From NCBI GenBank assembly GCA_964017065.1, contig OZ024783.1, positions 17,335,752 to 17,399,751 of the forward strand: a stretch of 64,000 bases of DNA. The letters are read 5' to 3'. The notes beneath the pieces were generated by a model. The model was not told the origin of the DNA. It saw nothing but the letters and a program-made list of their open reading frames with translations, and ran no database searches. The position numbers were made by a program, and so were the translations under genes. The first letter of the stretch is position 1. Each line of letters begins with the position of its first letter. This DNA is from Haliclona indistincta. Its lineage: Eukaryota; Porifera; Demospongiae; Haplosclerida; Chalinidae. Positions 1-10,543 of the stretch are shown here, in pieces.

Positions 1-360
1 ATTATGGGTCCTTTTTATGTATGTGGGTGGAGCATGGGGTGAACCCTTAACGTATGGTGAGTAATTATTGTACATAAAATTGTCCCATGGATAGTGTTAT
101 CTGGTTGATCTTATTATGGGTCCTTTTTATGTATGTGGGTGGAGCATGGGGTAAAACCGTAATGAATAGAGACTAATTGTACATAAAAAGGCTCCATATA
201 AGAGAGGCTCTGTACATAAAAAAGCCCCATAATATTAAGGGACCAGAGTACATAAAAAAGACCCATAATATTAGGGATCTTTTGTACATAAAAAAGACCC
301 ATAATATTAGGGGACTTTTTACATAAAAAAGACCCATAATATTAGGGGACTTTCTTGAAA
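1..360. repeat. Short tandem and inverted repeats flanking a truncated retroelement
   Basis: A block containing 'attatgggtcctttttatg' occurs at 1 and again at 114. From about 180 to 355 a roughly 35-bp unit with the core 'acataaaaaagacccataat' is repeated four to five times in the opposite orientation. The blocks are therefore mutual inverted repeats. The repeat cuts off the gag-like reading frame that follows. Confidence 0.7.
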
Positions 361-1529
361 AAAAGTACTCTTCTACCAACCCATGACCCGCCATCTGCAT
401 GAGTAGCTCTTCCTGACTCCATGCGTTCCATGCTCCTGCACGCTCTAACGTAGGGAGCCAGTCATCAAGCAGCTCATCCGGATTGTCACCCGTAAACTGT
501 TGTACTGGAGGAGCCTTTCCTCTACGATGATGAGTTGGGGGAGTCTGACGGTCTTCTTGACGTCTACCTGCATGGTGAGGAGAAGATTGAATGCCTTCCC
601 GACGTCTACCTGCATGGTGAGGATAAAATTGAATACAAGGAGGATGCAACTGTGCATCCTGTAAATGAACTGAGACAAGGGAGTGAGAGGGAGAGAGAGA
701 AGATTCAGAGTGTGGATACACAGGCTCCCGAGGGTCCTCCTCTGTTGGTAGAGGTAACTGCAGACTGGTGGTAGCACGTTCTTCTGCAGCACGCTCTCTG
801 GCTCTCTCCAGACTAGCAGCGCGATCCGCGCGAGTAGCTGTAGCTGCAAGCTGCTGGTTGAGCCCCTCAATCAAAGCATCCTTCTGAGCGAGGGCGGAGT
901 CGAGTTTACCCACGCGGTCGCACATCTGCTTCCAGAGTTGCTTGACCCTGTCTCTCTCTTTCTTCAGTTCTCCTTCGTGAGCTTTGACTGTTTCCTGCAG
1001 TTGACGCTGAAGTCTGTCAAGCTCGCAGTTAGCCCTCTCGAGTTGTGCACACAGCTCCTCGAGTTCGGAAGTGATGTCGGCAGACTGCGTGTCTTGGCCG
1101 TCTTCCCTGTCCGCCTCAGCAAACACACCTGTTTGATCTACCAGATAGATTCGTTGACTCAGTCGGACTCGTCTCATCTCCCGTACAATAACTTGAACCA
1201 GCCCTGGCTCTCTGTTGGTAGAAATTATATGACCTTCAATCAGCTGGCGAGTCTCCTCCACTCCCGCGCCAGTGGGCAAGCCCAGCGCCTCTGCCACGAG
1301 CTTCAGGTGCGCCGGCCCTCTTTAGTCTGGCCGAGTTAAGCGAGTAAAGGTGTCCCTCCGGCAGCTTCGTGTCTTCAGGCTGCGAGGACTGTCCGGCTTG
1401 GTTCCACGGCGTCGGCGTCAACAGCTGACTCTGTAACGCACCGCCGAGCTCTGAGTGAACAGCTCCCCAGTGACTGCTGGACTCTCTCCCCTCAGCCATC
1501 CTGGGGCTTTGGGGCTCCTGGTCAGTCAC
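360..1529 (-). pseudogene. Truncated gag-like protein of an LTR-type retroelement
   Basis: The minus strand is open from 1529 to about 1300 and, in a shifted frame, from about 1320 to 360. The first part ends in a SAP-like segment (LNSARLKRA), which continues in the other frame as HLKLVAEALGLP, so one base was gained or lost near 1310-1320. A charged coiled-coil stretch follows (LEELCAQLERANCELDRLQ). Then comes a gag-like core (FTGDNPDELLDDWLPTLERA), the type of segment that opens the capsid region of Ty3/Gypsy gag proteins. Near 355 the frame runs into the repeat block, which replaces the rest of gag; no protease, RT or integrase is visible. It is a dead fragment. The family assignment rests on the gag-like core only. 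Confidence 0.6.
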
Positions 1530-2330
1530 TGGTAGTGTTCCACTTGTTGAGAATTGGGTCTCGGTGGGACCTCCAATGTAATCTTGCCAAGCCAGCCTTT
1601 TCAGTTTTGAAACTCAACCTCTTCAATCAGTTACACACATACATTTATACCAACAGACGAACAATGATTTACAACTGGAGACACAAAGGTGGCCATGCAA
1701 AACACGGCAACGAACAAGACACACATAATCAATTGTTCTAAACACAAAGTTCACGACTGTGTTACACATTGACTGGTTATTGGCGTTTCCCAAAAAATTA
1801 TTCATGCATAACTAGCAATAGCACTTTGGCACAACTAAGGAGATCTGCTACAATTCTAACAATTTTCAGGTTAAAAAATCATCTTTCTCATTCAATCTTA
1901 TTCCAATTCATTGTAAGTCATCTTCATACCATCGTCAATCAAACTCTGGAATAGTCTCCCTGTTTCTATTAAGTCAGCTCATTCTCTTCCATATTTGAAG
2001 CGGTCTCTCCTCTCTTCATCCTATAGTTAGCATTAGTTGCTATCCATATGTCTTTGAATTGAAATAGAAAAAAAATATGTGCGCAAGCGATAACTCATTT
2101 TCACACATGAGTAGCTGTTGATCGAGAGTCTGATCACTCAATTGTATAGCTAGTCATATCGGCTTTTCAGTGACCAAAGCTGTCTTGATAATCAATAATC
2201 AATAATCAACGTTCCAATCGAGGTTATGTATACAAGTGCATGCATGTGAAAGTGGTAGAGCTACTTGAGTAGTTAATAACTGAGCACAATCAATATCGGC
2301 ATGCAGCACTGCAGTCAGTCACTCCACACT
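1530..2330. other. No gene recognised
   Basis: AT-rich sequence with short open frames only. I see no splice-flanked exon, RNA gene or clear repeat. Confidence 0.5.
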
Positions 2331-2445
2331 ACAGGGACAGCTGGTGATCATGACAGCTACGCTCCTTCCTCTACTCACGCCTCCTCATCCTCTATTCCTG
2401 GTTCATCATCTGACCAGTAATGATGTCATTATAACAACAATGTTA
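2330..2445 (-). pseudogene. Acidic C-terminal exon-like remnant of the LRAT-like family
   Basis: On the minus strand WSDDEPGIEDEEA is followed by a donor-like gtgagtagagga. A related segment at 5455-5600 reads WSDDEPCQPRMEDESG with the same donor-like sequence. LRAT-like copy 2 also ends in an acidic tail. I infer that these are remnants of the same acidic 3' exon; this is not proved. Confidence 0.35.
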
Positions 2446-2589
2446 CTATTCTTGAATCCACATTGCAATTATAATTTTAAAAATTATAATTATTATTAGC
2501 AACAAAATTGTGTCAATAATGAAGGAAAACAGTATGTTGACAAACAGGATTGTATATGACAGATACTGTGCAGTGTGCATCAAGTCACT

Positions 2590-3125
2590 TTAGTCTTTTG
2601 CTTCATTGCTTGGGTATACCTGACATGATCTCCCTTTATAGTAACAATGTCCTCATCGTATCTTAATGAGGTAAGTATTCCAGCAGTTCCCTCTACTTGA
2701 GCAGAACTGCATGTTCTTCCATGTCTTGCAATAATACGAGAAATGCTCACAATTGTTAACCAGCAAGTCTTATTCTCCCCATGTCTCGGGGTCTGCGTTG
2801 TAGAACAGAGCCGTTTTCAGGACACGTTCTGCAGTGCGACAATCGCTCACTGGAGTGACAAGTACCAGATAGCTTGATGAAGCGTGTCAAGTAGGAAACC
2901 CCATAAGCCACTAACCGCAGCTGTCCACCATCAAGGAATTCGTCCAGAGTACAAGTTCTCACCTTGGCATCTGACTTCTTAGAGCGACTTCTTCCGGAGA
3001 AATGTATGACCTCGTGTTTAGGATCTCCGATGTATATTCCATGATGAGTGTAGCCCGGAAAGCACTTCCCCAACTTGTTTGTAATAAAGGGGTTCCATGT
3101 ACTGCATGTGCATGTAAAGCCCAAA
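2590..3125 (-). pseudogene. LRAT/NC-domain-like gene, copy 1, broken
   Basis: Lecithin-retinol-acyltransferase-like (NlpC/P60-related) proteins use a His in an H-box and a Cys in an NCEHF motif for acyl transfer. Read on the minus strand, this stretch has the H-box (YTHHGIYIGD, then EVIHFSG), a middle segment (LDEFLDGGQLRLVAYGVS), a Cys segment (GTCHSS) and, in another frame, CRTAERVLKTA followed by NNCEHFSYYC. Three lesions are visible: about 4 extra bases between GTCHSS and CRTAE, a stop where copy 2 has Tyr (TWGE*DLLVNN against TWGEYNLLVNN), and a frameshift after KTWKN. It is clearly homologous to copy 2 at 8.5-9.1 kb. An acidic exon-like piece lies downstream at 2380-2440. The family call is good; the gene looks dead. 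Confidence 0.7.
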
Positions 3126-3264
3126 TTATCCTCATCTCGACTCCAGGTTACTCTCTTGCTGTTATCTGATTATGTTCTAGCTAATTAAATTCATTCAGTG
3201 GTAGATAAAATACCATGAATTTACAACAATGTCAGCATCCATACAGTGACAGCTAGATCTTGAA

Positions 3265-3545
3265 TTTTAATGCGCATCGAATGCGAATTGGGCGTGTTCA
3301 CGCTGTACTTCGTCCTATGCGCATCGACTGAATGTGCATCGAATGCGAATTGAGTCAATCCACTTCTCTATGTGGATGTTCAAGCTGAATATATTGAGAA
3401 AAACGCGCTATGACGAGGTGACCGCCCTAGAATGGACAGGGTCCACGGATGAATTCGCAGGAAAATACTGATCTACTGTCAGCTTCGCATACTTTCGCGA
3501 AATTCATCCGTGGACTTCGTCATAGCGCGTTTTTTTCTCATCATA
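3265..3545. repeat. Direct repeat and hairpin element
   Basis: 'gcgcatcgaatgcgaattg' at about 3271 is echoed near 3334 as gtgcatcgaatgcgaattg. At 3398-3540 the arms 'gagaaaaacgcgctatgacga' and 'gtccacggatgaattcgc' recur in inverse order as 'gcgaaattcatccgtggac' and 'tcgtcatagcgcg', the layout of a small foldback element. Confidence 0.6.
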
Positions 3546-3732
3546 ATACAGCTCGAACATTCCATCACACCTCTGTCGCGAAACCAAGTATTCTACATGT
3601 ACAGCTACAGAAACTAGGAAAAATTAATGTGTTCAATGGTGATCAGGTATAACAATAGAAAAAATGATCACAAGAGTTCACTAATAATTTGTTCATCATC
3701 CACAAAATTTATTGTCAATCACAAAAATGTTT

Positions 3733-4165
3733 ATTATGCCACGCGGTAGTCGTGGCATATTTAGGGTTGGGCGGAAAACAAGATGGCGGCTATACTTAGG
3801 CTAAACGCAATAGTTCACGTATATCTTGACTGTTGGTGACATCAGGAGTATTTTAAATACCTAGGGGCTATCCTAAGAGGTAAGCGCTTACAATAAGTCT
3901 ACTAATAAAGACTATAAGGCCAGTTGGAACGGGCATGACAAGATGGCGTCTCGCCTGGAGGCACTAAGTACGGCACTACCATATCTTCGCCGTACGGGCG
4001 TTTCAAGCCAATCTAACGTTCTGAAGCTCCTTGCACGATTTGTGCGATTACAAAGAGACCTTTAGAAGCAAAAGAAACCAGGTCTAAGGTGGTAAACCAG
4101 AGTTCACGTGGTCACCCGTTTGTTCATCTTCTTCTTTCCTTCTTTCTTTCTTTCTTTCCTATTCT
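3733..4165 (-). mobile_element. Diverged relative of the composite hairpin element family
   Basis: It starts with a perfect 7-bp hairpin (tgccacg-cggtagt-cgtggca, 3737-3757), followed by 'tagggttg', 'aaaacaagatggcggcta' and, further in, a ttct/tttc-rich tract near 4120-4160. The same order is seen in the minus-oriented copies at 30.2, 37.2 and 49.0 kb. The loop core CGGTAG is conserved while the stem differs. The far boundary is uncertain. Confidence 0.5.
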
Positions 4166-4715
4166 TCAGAGAGTCTAGCACAGTAGTGAGGGAACCAAAC
4201 GCAACTAAACCTACACAGAAGCAATGCTACCTATGACCATCAGTGCACCTGATATCTATTTAGGCCTAAAACACTGGGAGAAGCGAGTATTTCCAGAAAA
4301 ACAGCGATTTTTGGTCCATAACAGACTCCATTCCATCATTCTGTTTGAACTCCGTTACTAGGTTACGCCTACTCGCGCACGCCCGTGTATGTAATTATTC
4401 TAATACAAGCGCACCTTAGTACAAATTGCTTGGAACGCGAGTCAGCTGCCACTACAGCACTACATGTGCACTAGCAGTGTTCACAGCAGACAACGAACAT
4501 ATCTTCACTGTTACACTGGATTTGTCTGTTCAGGCTTGTAAGAATGCTATCTTAAGCTTAGCTAATGTTGCATGGTACATGTTGCATGCAGTGCAGAGTC
4601 ACTGAACCGAGTGCAGTCTGCTGCCGGAACTATTATTACAATTATTACCTTTGAAACTATGTATACTCTGTATTAGCATAAGTGCCAACTAAGTCATTAA
4701 TAAAAAAGAAAAGAA

Positions 4716-5004
4716 ACAAGTAATAAAAACATTTTAACCAAAATGGAAGAGATTTAGGGTTGGTACATTTATCGAAAAAGTATGGAAACAAGATTTTGAA
4801 ATGAAAAGGATTGTAACAATAGCAGTGTAATGCTACCTCCCTAAATTAACTGCTTTCGAGAGTTGTGGTTAATTTAATAGGGAGGTAGCATTACACTGCT
4901 ATTGTTACAATCCTTTTCATTCCAAATCTTGTTTCCATACTTTTTCGATAAATGTACCAACCCTAAATCTCTTCCATTTTGGTTAAAATGTTTTTATTAC
5001 TTGT
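4716..5004. repeat. Long near-perfect inverted repeat (foldback element)
   Basis: The left arm, from 'acaagtaataaaaacatttt' through 'gtaatgctacctccctaaatt', is repeated in inverse complement down to 'aaaatgtttttattacttgt'. The arms are about 135 bp, with a loop of about 20 bp near 4851-4872. No coding content. It resembles a MITE; I could not fix a target-site duplication. Confidence 0.8.
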
Positions 5005-5131
5005 TGTACTATTCATGCATAATACCGTAAACATAGAAGTTGCAGTCTCCATGTTGAAGTAAGTGTCTTGTCTAATAATGTTATTCGGTTTTCAGCTGAT
5101 GTTCTTTTCACCTAAAATTATATAAAAAGTA

Positions 5132-5215
5132 TGTCAGAAATGGGATTCGAACCCACGCCTACAAGAGTAGACTGTGACCTGAACGCAGCGCCTTAGACCG
5201 CTCGGCCATCCTGAC
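5132..5215 (-). tRNA. tRNA-Leu (anticodon CAG)
   Basis: Read from 5215 downwards: a 7-bp acceptor stem (GTCAGGA paired with TTCTGAC), the conserved T8 and D arm (GGCCGAGCGGTCTAAGGC), an anticodon loop TTCAGGT with anticodon CAG at 5181-5179, a long variable arm as in class II tRNAs, and a T arm with GGTTCGAATCC. The discriminator would be A at 5132. There is no intron. One oddity is a C·A mismatch in the anticodon stem (CTGCG against CACAG). Confidence 0.93.
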
Positions 5216-5454
5216 AGCACAATGGTATCTATAGTACAGCCATTGAGTTTGTCGCTGAAGGAGAGATCACATGACAGCTATCGTAAAATTCAAAGGTATA
5301 TAGCCTGGTTTCAGTTTTGGCATTTACACATAAGTAATTATTTTTTGGGCATAGAATTTAGAGAATTATGCTATATGGAATGATGTTGTTTTAACAATTA
5401 TTATAAGCTTATAGCAGCTTAAGGTTTTGACTATCTAACCCACAGTAGCCAGTA

Positions 5455-5600
5455 ACTCCACACAGGACCACACTGCAGAGACAGCATGACCATGACAATT
5501 TTGGTCAATCCTCTACTCACACCAGACTCATCCTCCATTCTTGGCTGGCATGGCTCATCATCTGACCAGTGATGATGATCGTTATAATAAATTACTAGGA
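5455..5600 (-). pseudogene. Second acidic exon-like remnant of the LRAT-like family
   Basis: Similar at DNA level to 2330-2445 (shared 'ctcatcatctgaccagt' and 'cctctactcac'). No LRAT core is found next to it, so it is at most an orphan fragment between the two broken copies. Confidence 0.35.
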
Positions 5601-5760
5601 GTTACGAATACGCATGAATGCCTCGCGCTGAGTTTATTAAGTAGTTATAATCGACCAGCTAAATTCTCGGGTGGGCTCGACAGCAGCCGGCCGGCAGGTA
5701 CAGATACAGCGAGCTAGCTTCCTGTTTTCGGCCTCGTGGACTCGTGTCAGACGACTTAAG

Positions 5761-5812
5761 AGTCAATGCCGGTTCCGTGTATTGCTAGCAATACACGGAA
5801 CCGGCATTGACT
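5761..5812. repeat. Perfect 52-bp palindrome
   Basis: 26 bases (agtcaatgccggttccgtgt then attgct) are followed immediately by their exact reverse complement, centred on gctagc, with no spacer and no mismatch. Confidence 0.95.
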
Positions 5813-6430
5813 GCTGATTGACTGCTAGTACTGCTGATGGCGTGCCTTGCTTCTTTTGTGGCTTTAGACTCAGGCCGCTGCTCTCTGTTTTCTCCGGCTT
5901 CCTGAGCTGAGCTAACCACTTGGCTCTGTCAGGAGTAGACTCTGGGATCTAATCCGCCATGGTGTCAGCCCACAAGTTCTTATCTCATACGCAACCGGGT
6001 TAGACGATCCCTAGCCTCGCCTCCAGTCCACACCCTAGGCGATCCCGTGACCCCGCAGTATAATACGTAGTATGAGCCCTCGCCGTAACCCTGATTAGCA
6101 TTCCTAAGCGTGACATCGATCTAAATATACATACATATTAACATTGCTGAGAAAACGCACAACGCTCCAGTCCCCTGCACACCGTCGCGATTATTTGCCT
6201 CGCGCTAAGGCGCTCGGCAATTATCGATCATTATCATACTTTCTGTATTATTCAAAAGATTTTTATTTATAATTGATGGTACAAAAAAGATAAAATTGTG
6301 TTCATTGCTAAGAATAACATGTATAGTGAATAGGTGTGTGTAAAGTCATGATAATTATGATTCAGTCATTTCAGCAGCAGAGATCAATCACGAGCTACCC
6401 CATAGCGTAGATATTTTGCTTGTATAGATA
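5813..6430. other. No gene recognised
   Basis: Mixed-composition sequence with no open frame of note. I see no RNA gene or clear repeat. Confidence 0.4.
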
Positions 6431-8275
6431 AGGTATCATAAGAACATGTTGACCCTCCTTCCGTTGGTAGCTATATTTATGCGCTATGGAATGAGTCAGA
6501 CTCTGATGAGAGGTGCGGTTGGTACTTAGCTAAAGTCCTGTCTTTAGATCCACAAGGTTTAGCTACCTTGCAGTACCGCTCTAAAGGCTTACTTGAATCC
6601 GTTGACCTTGCTACTGTTAACTGGTCTAAAGCTAAAGGTAATGGGAAATGGTTTCTACCTGTTGGTGGTCCGTCTTCACCCGAGTCATCCTCTAGTATCA
6701 TTCGCTTTAGTAAACAACATAAAGTGAAAGGTTTTGCTGATGACCTGACTATAATTTCTTGCAATCAGAAGGACCATCAGGAAGTTTTGTCATAATGTTG
6801 ACTCTCGCTGTAAAGAGGTCTGCTTAACTATCCGACCTGATAAATGCTTTTCCTATTTATTTAATGGCAAAAAGACCAAGGATACATGTTTTGACATTGG
6901 AGGCGGTAGAACAAGAAATGTTAGCTCAAATCCGACCTCCTTTTTGGGCTCCACTGTCGGTGTTGGCAGTCGTACTACTGTTGATCTTGCCAGCAAATCT
7001 CTATTTGATGCTTTTTCCTCTCGACTAAGAAACATCAATAATGCAAACGTTCGTGGAGAATACAAAGTTTGGATTCTTCGCCGATATCTTATTCCATCCT
7101 TTCACTACAAGTTTGCTGTTGAGAGAATCAGGAAACGTGAGATTAAGAAGTTAAATGGAATGACCACTAAGTTGGTGAAGCAATGGCTTGGACTAACGAG
7201 ATCAACAACTACTGCAGTCCTCCATCATCCTGCAGTTCTCGACATTCCTTTTCTATCTGACTACTCTCTCAAAGCTAAGTTAAACTATTTATCATCTATT
7301 TCTCTTTCCGAAGATCCGCTAATTAAAGAGATTGCTTCTTGTTCTTTATCCTCCTCAGCAATTGGTTCTTCTGGGGAGATGGCAGCTACTTTGCAACTCG
7401 CCATTAATTCAGTTGAATCTGTTAACCGGAAAACTCTGCCGAGAGCAATCAGGCAGATAGTAAAACAAAAGTCAACTGATCGCTGGAATGAACATCTCCA
7501 TCAACTCACGGTGCAACGAAAATTTAAAGATGCATGTGATTTAGAGGATGATAACAAAGTCTGGCACCGTATCATTGATGGCTTACCAGCTGGTCAACTA
7601 TCCTTCATTCTGAGGGCGGCTTCTGATACTCTTCCGACCCCTTTGAACTTAAAGAGATGGAAGTTGATTACTGATGCTAGATGTGATCTATGTGAACAAA
7701 AGAATCCAACATCTTTCCACATTCTAAATGGTTGCACTGTTGCTCTCGAGCAGGGTAGATATACATGGAGACATGACAGTGTTTTGTTGAAGTTAATGAG
7801 AGGCCTGTTAGACGAGTTTGACCCGAATGTTAAAGTATACTGTGACCTTGAGGGATTCAAAGCATCAGAAAATCCTCCTGCTACAGTCCCTCCAAGTTTG
7901 GTCAGTACGACAGCAAGGCCTGATATGGTGATCATAGATGGCTCAAAAATCACGTTACTTGAACTGACTATTCCTCATAACTCACCTGAATCTCTCAGGG
8001 CAGCACGTATACGAAAACAATCTAAAGTCAACTATGGCTGTGTGCTAAGTGACCTCGAAAGATCTGGTTTCACTTCTGACTTGGTTACCCTAGAGATTGG
8101 TTCCTTGGGACATTGGAGATTTAACTTGGCCACTCAACTTGCTTCACACCTAGACCTTCCTAAAGCAGTTGTGAAATCTGTCTTGGACAATGCCGCAAAA
8201 GTTTCCATTGCTGGATCTCACCAACTATTCCTCGCCAGACACGACAAACATTGGGCAAAGCATACCTTACTGTGA
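6430..8275 (+). pseudogene. 3' part of a non-LTR retrotransposon with restriction-like endonuclease
   Basis: The long frame (6944-8275) has the C-terminal layout of R2/NeSL/CRE-type LINEs: a CCHC knuckle (CDLC, then TSFHILNGC, about residues 247-264), followed by a PD-(D/E)XK-like nuclease (ARPDMVIIDG, LLELTIPHN, RIRKQSKVNYG). These proteins nick the target and prime reverse transcription there. Upstream, VKGFADDLTIIS is the RT active-site motif with F for Y. The RT fingers and palm that should precede it are absent: a Tudor/chromo-like stretch (WYLAKVLSLDPQG, then LQYRSKG, ending in GKWFLPVG) runs almost straight into FADD, implying an internal deletion. A frameshift lies near 6790. Tail: TTTA and TTA repeats at 8276-8330. 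It is 5'-truncated and inactive. Confidence 0.78.
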
Positions 8276-8330
8276 CATTTATTTATTTATTTATTATTAT
8301 TATTATTATTATTTTTTTTTTATATATCAC
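8276..8330 (+). repeat. (TTTA)n/(TTA)n tail of the LINE
   Basis: Simple repeats begin right after the LINE stop codon, as in elements that end in a short tandem repeat instead of poly(A). Confidence 0.7.
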
Positions 8331-8544
8331 TTACTGCTTTGTTATCATTCCGACCTATTCATCCTTGCCAGGACCGTTTTGTCATGAGCTATGTTCATTT
8401 CTTCATTACGGTATCCTGTAGTCCTAGGGTACATGCTTTTCTCATTTACTGCATTCACACAAATTGCCACTTCTATTAAAAAGTTGGTTTTCCCCCCTCT
8501 TGACTTTTTGTTGGGTGAGCAAAACACTTCAGATACCCACTTTA

Positions 8545-9117
8545 GCTAGTCCTGCAATATTCTGTGGAATACTCCAGATCGACATAATCCTCATAATAAT
8601 CATCTTGAATATCTGTACATGTATCAGTGTGTCTTAATGAGGACGTAAATAATCCAATATCTCCCTCTATTTGAGCTGCACCGTTCTTCCATGTCTTGCA
8701 ATAATACGAGAAATGCTCGCAATTGTTGACCAACAGGTTGTATTCACCCCATGTCTCCGGTTTTCGACGGCGTAGAAATCAGCGGTTTTTAGGACACGAT
8801 CTGCACTGCGGCAGTTACTGGAGTGACAAGTACCTCGTAGTTTGACTAAACGAGTCAAGATAGAGACTCCATAAGCTACCAGTCGCAGTTGACCGCCATC
8901 CAGGAACTCGTCTAGAGAGCATGCTCGCACCTTGGCACTTCTTTTCTTTGATGATTCGCCTGATAGGTGTATCACCTCGTTTTCAGGGTCTCCAGTGTAA
9001 ACGCCATGATGTGAGTAGCAGAACCTGCGAACACTGATAGATGTGGTCTCCTGGTTTTAGTGCACTCCTGTCGATGGCATGACTGAAGAAGCTCACTCGA
9101 CTCTTAGAATCATCCAT
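8545..9117 (-). pseudogene. LRAT/NC-domain-like gene, copy 2, broken
   Basis: The start codon at 9117 opens a frame whose third part reads ALKPGDHIYQC, the usual lead into an LRAT core. The H-box follows in another frame (CYSHHGVYTGD, then ENEVIHLSG), so bases were lost or gained near 9030. The body matches copy 1 (SLDEFLDGGQLRLVAYG, GTCHSSNCRSADRVLKTA). A second frameshift near 8755-8765 leads to TWGEYNLLVNNCEHFSYYC, with the catalytic Cys and, unlike copy 1, no stop there. The C-terminus is acidic and Tyr-rich (DDYYEDYVDLEYSTEY). Both catalytic residues survive in sequence but cannot be translated together. No intron with good splice sites resolves the shifts. Confidence 0.7.
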
Positions 9118-10543
9118 TATAGTTATAAATCTTAGGCCCGGGTCACACTACGTCTGGTAACTTCAAAAAGTTTGCCGATTTTGATGCAAACGTACGAATT
9201 TTGGGTAGCAACACGGTCACACCCAACCACGATTTCATCATGGCGGACCAGTGTGTTATGCTGTTGCTACTATGATTGATCATAGTAGCAACAGCTTTCA
9301 GCACGTCTGAGAACCCAAGGAAGTACACCCGGCGTCGATCTACTTTTATCAGCCGGCGTCGTAGTATAGAAAGCGCCTTCTGTTACCGTTGATGTCCACA
9401 GTGCTATTGTTATCACCTGCTGTACATACAGTTAACTAGTGACTGAATTATTTTGACGAAAATTCAGCTTGCTCTAAATTGACAGTTTGTCTTGCGATTT
9501 CTACAACATGCAGTACGCCAGCTGTTCCAAACTAGCACTGTTTTTTCCTGGCATGTCAAAGTTTACGACCATGTACTAAACTCTGAGTTGGCCACTCCCA
9601 ATTCGGAACTGAAGCCGCTTAAGTGCTGCGACCTCGTCATTTTTCAGCCAATTTTGGTCTTCGTTTAGCCCTGGTGACTGATACAAAAACCTGGTGGTGT
9701 CCAGGTGAGCAAACAGCATAGTTTAGACCATATTCTATGCCCATGTATGCATTTCCGGGCATCCTGAAGCCCCCAAAATGCCGAAAGCGGCGAGGGGCTC
9801 CGCCCCTTCGAACCCCGGGTTAAAGGGGGGACACCCCCCTTTAAAAATCCCCCCGTTCTATATATTTTAGTGGGGAGGGCGCGGCGAAAAACAGTGGGTT
9901 TTTTCAGGTAAAGTTAGCTTTTGCAATTAAACTTTATTTGACCTTTCTAGAGCACTTTTCACACTATTTATGACGTCTACAGTAGGTGGAGTCAATTATG
10001 ACGGCTAAATCCGCTATAGGCCCTAAAGGGTTAATGAGTTTTCATCAAAAATTATAAATCTTGCTGGAATTGCTCCAAAGTTGTTGAAAATCAACTCTAA
10101 GTGTTTTAAATGTCATTTAAAATCAGTTTTGGATGACATGTGCGTTGAAGGATTATAAGGTGATTAATGTGTTGTTTATCATACAGCTATACACAGGGGA
10201 AATCCCAAGTAACGTCCCTGTTTGATATGATAATTATAGTACTCACTGTAGTTTCAGTACAATACAGTTTCGGACCTCGATTATCCGGACTAGCTAGAAG
10301 AGCCTGTTTTCGATATTAATTTTACTAGCTTTGATTCGTAGACCGTGACTAAGCAGTGACTATATCTCATCGATGCAGTGCATACTACTATATGAACTGC
10401 ATTAATGCGTATAAACTACATTTGTAGACATTATGGTTATAGTGCTGCACAATTGGTCTACTCAAATCTAGCACGTCACGGCAGAGCTCGGGTAAACCTT
10501 AGGAAAGATTCCGATCCTTTACAATATTATTAGGAAGAAGTAC
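9118..10543. other. Intergenic, repeat-derived
   Basis: 9245-9330 has short inverted words (tgttgctactatga and tcatagtagcaaca). 9780-9870 is a short GC-rich stretch with runs of G and C (ggggctccgcccc, aaaggggggacacccccct) that looks like part of a dispersed repeat. No gene is recognised. Confidence 0.45.

Noticed and set aside
3722..3760. Helitron 3' end (hairpin plus CTRR) for the element relative
   Set aside because: The A-type copies end in CTAA followed by T, but this relative ends in ATAA, and no copy starts with TC; the Helitron link stays a guess.
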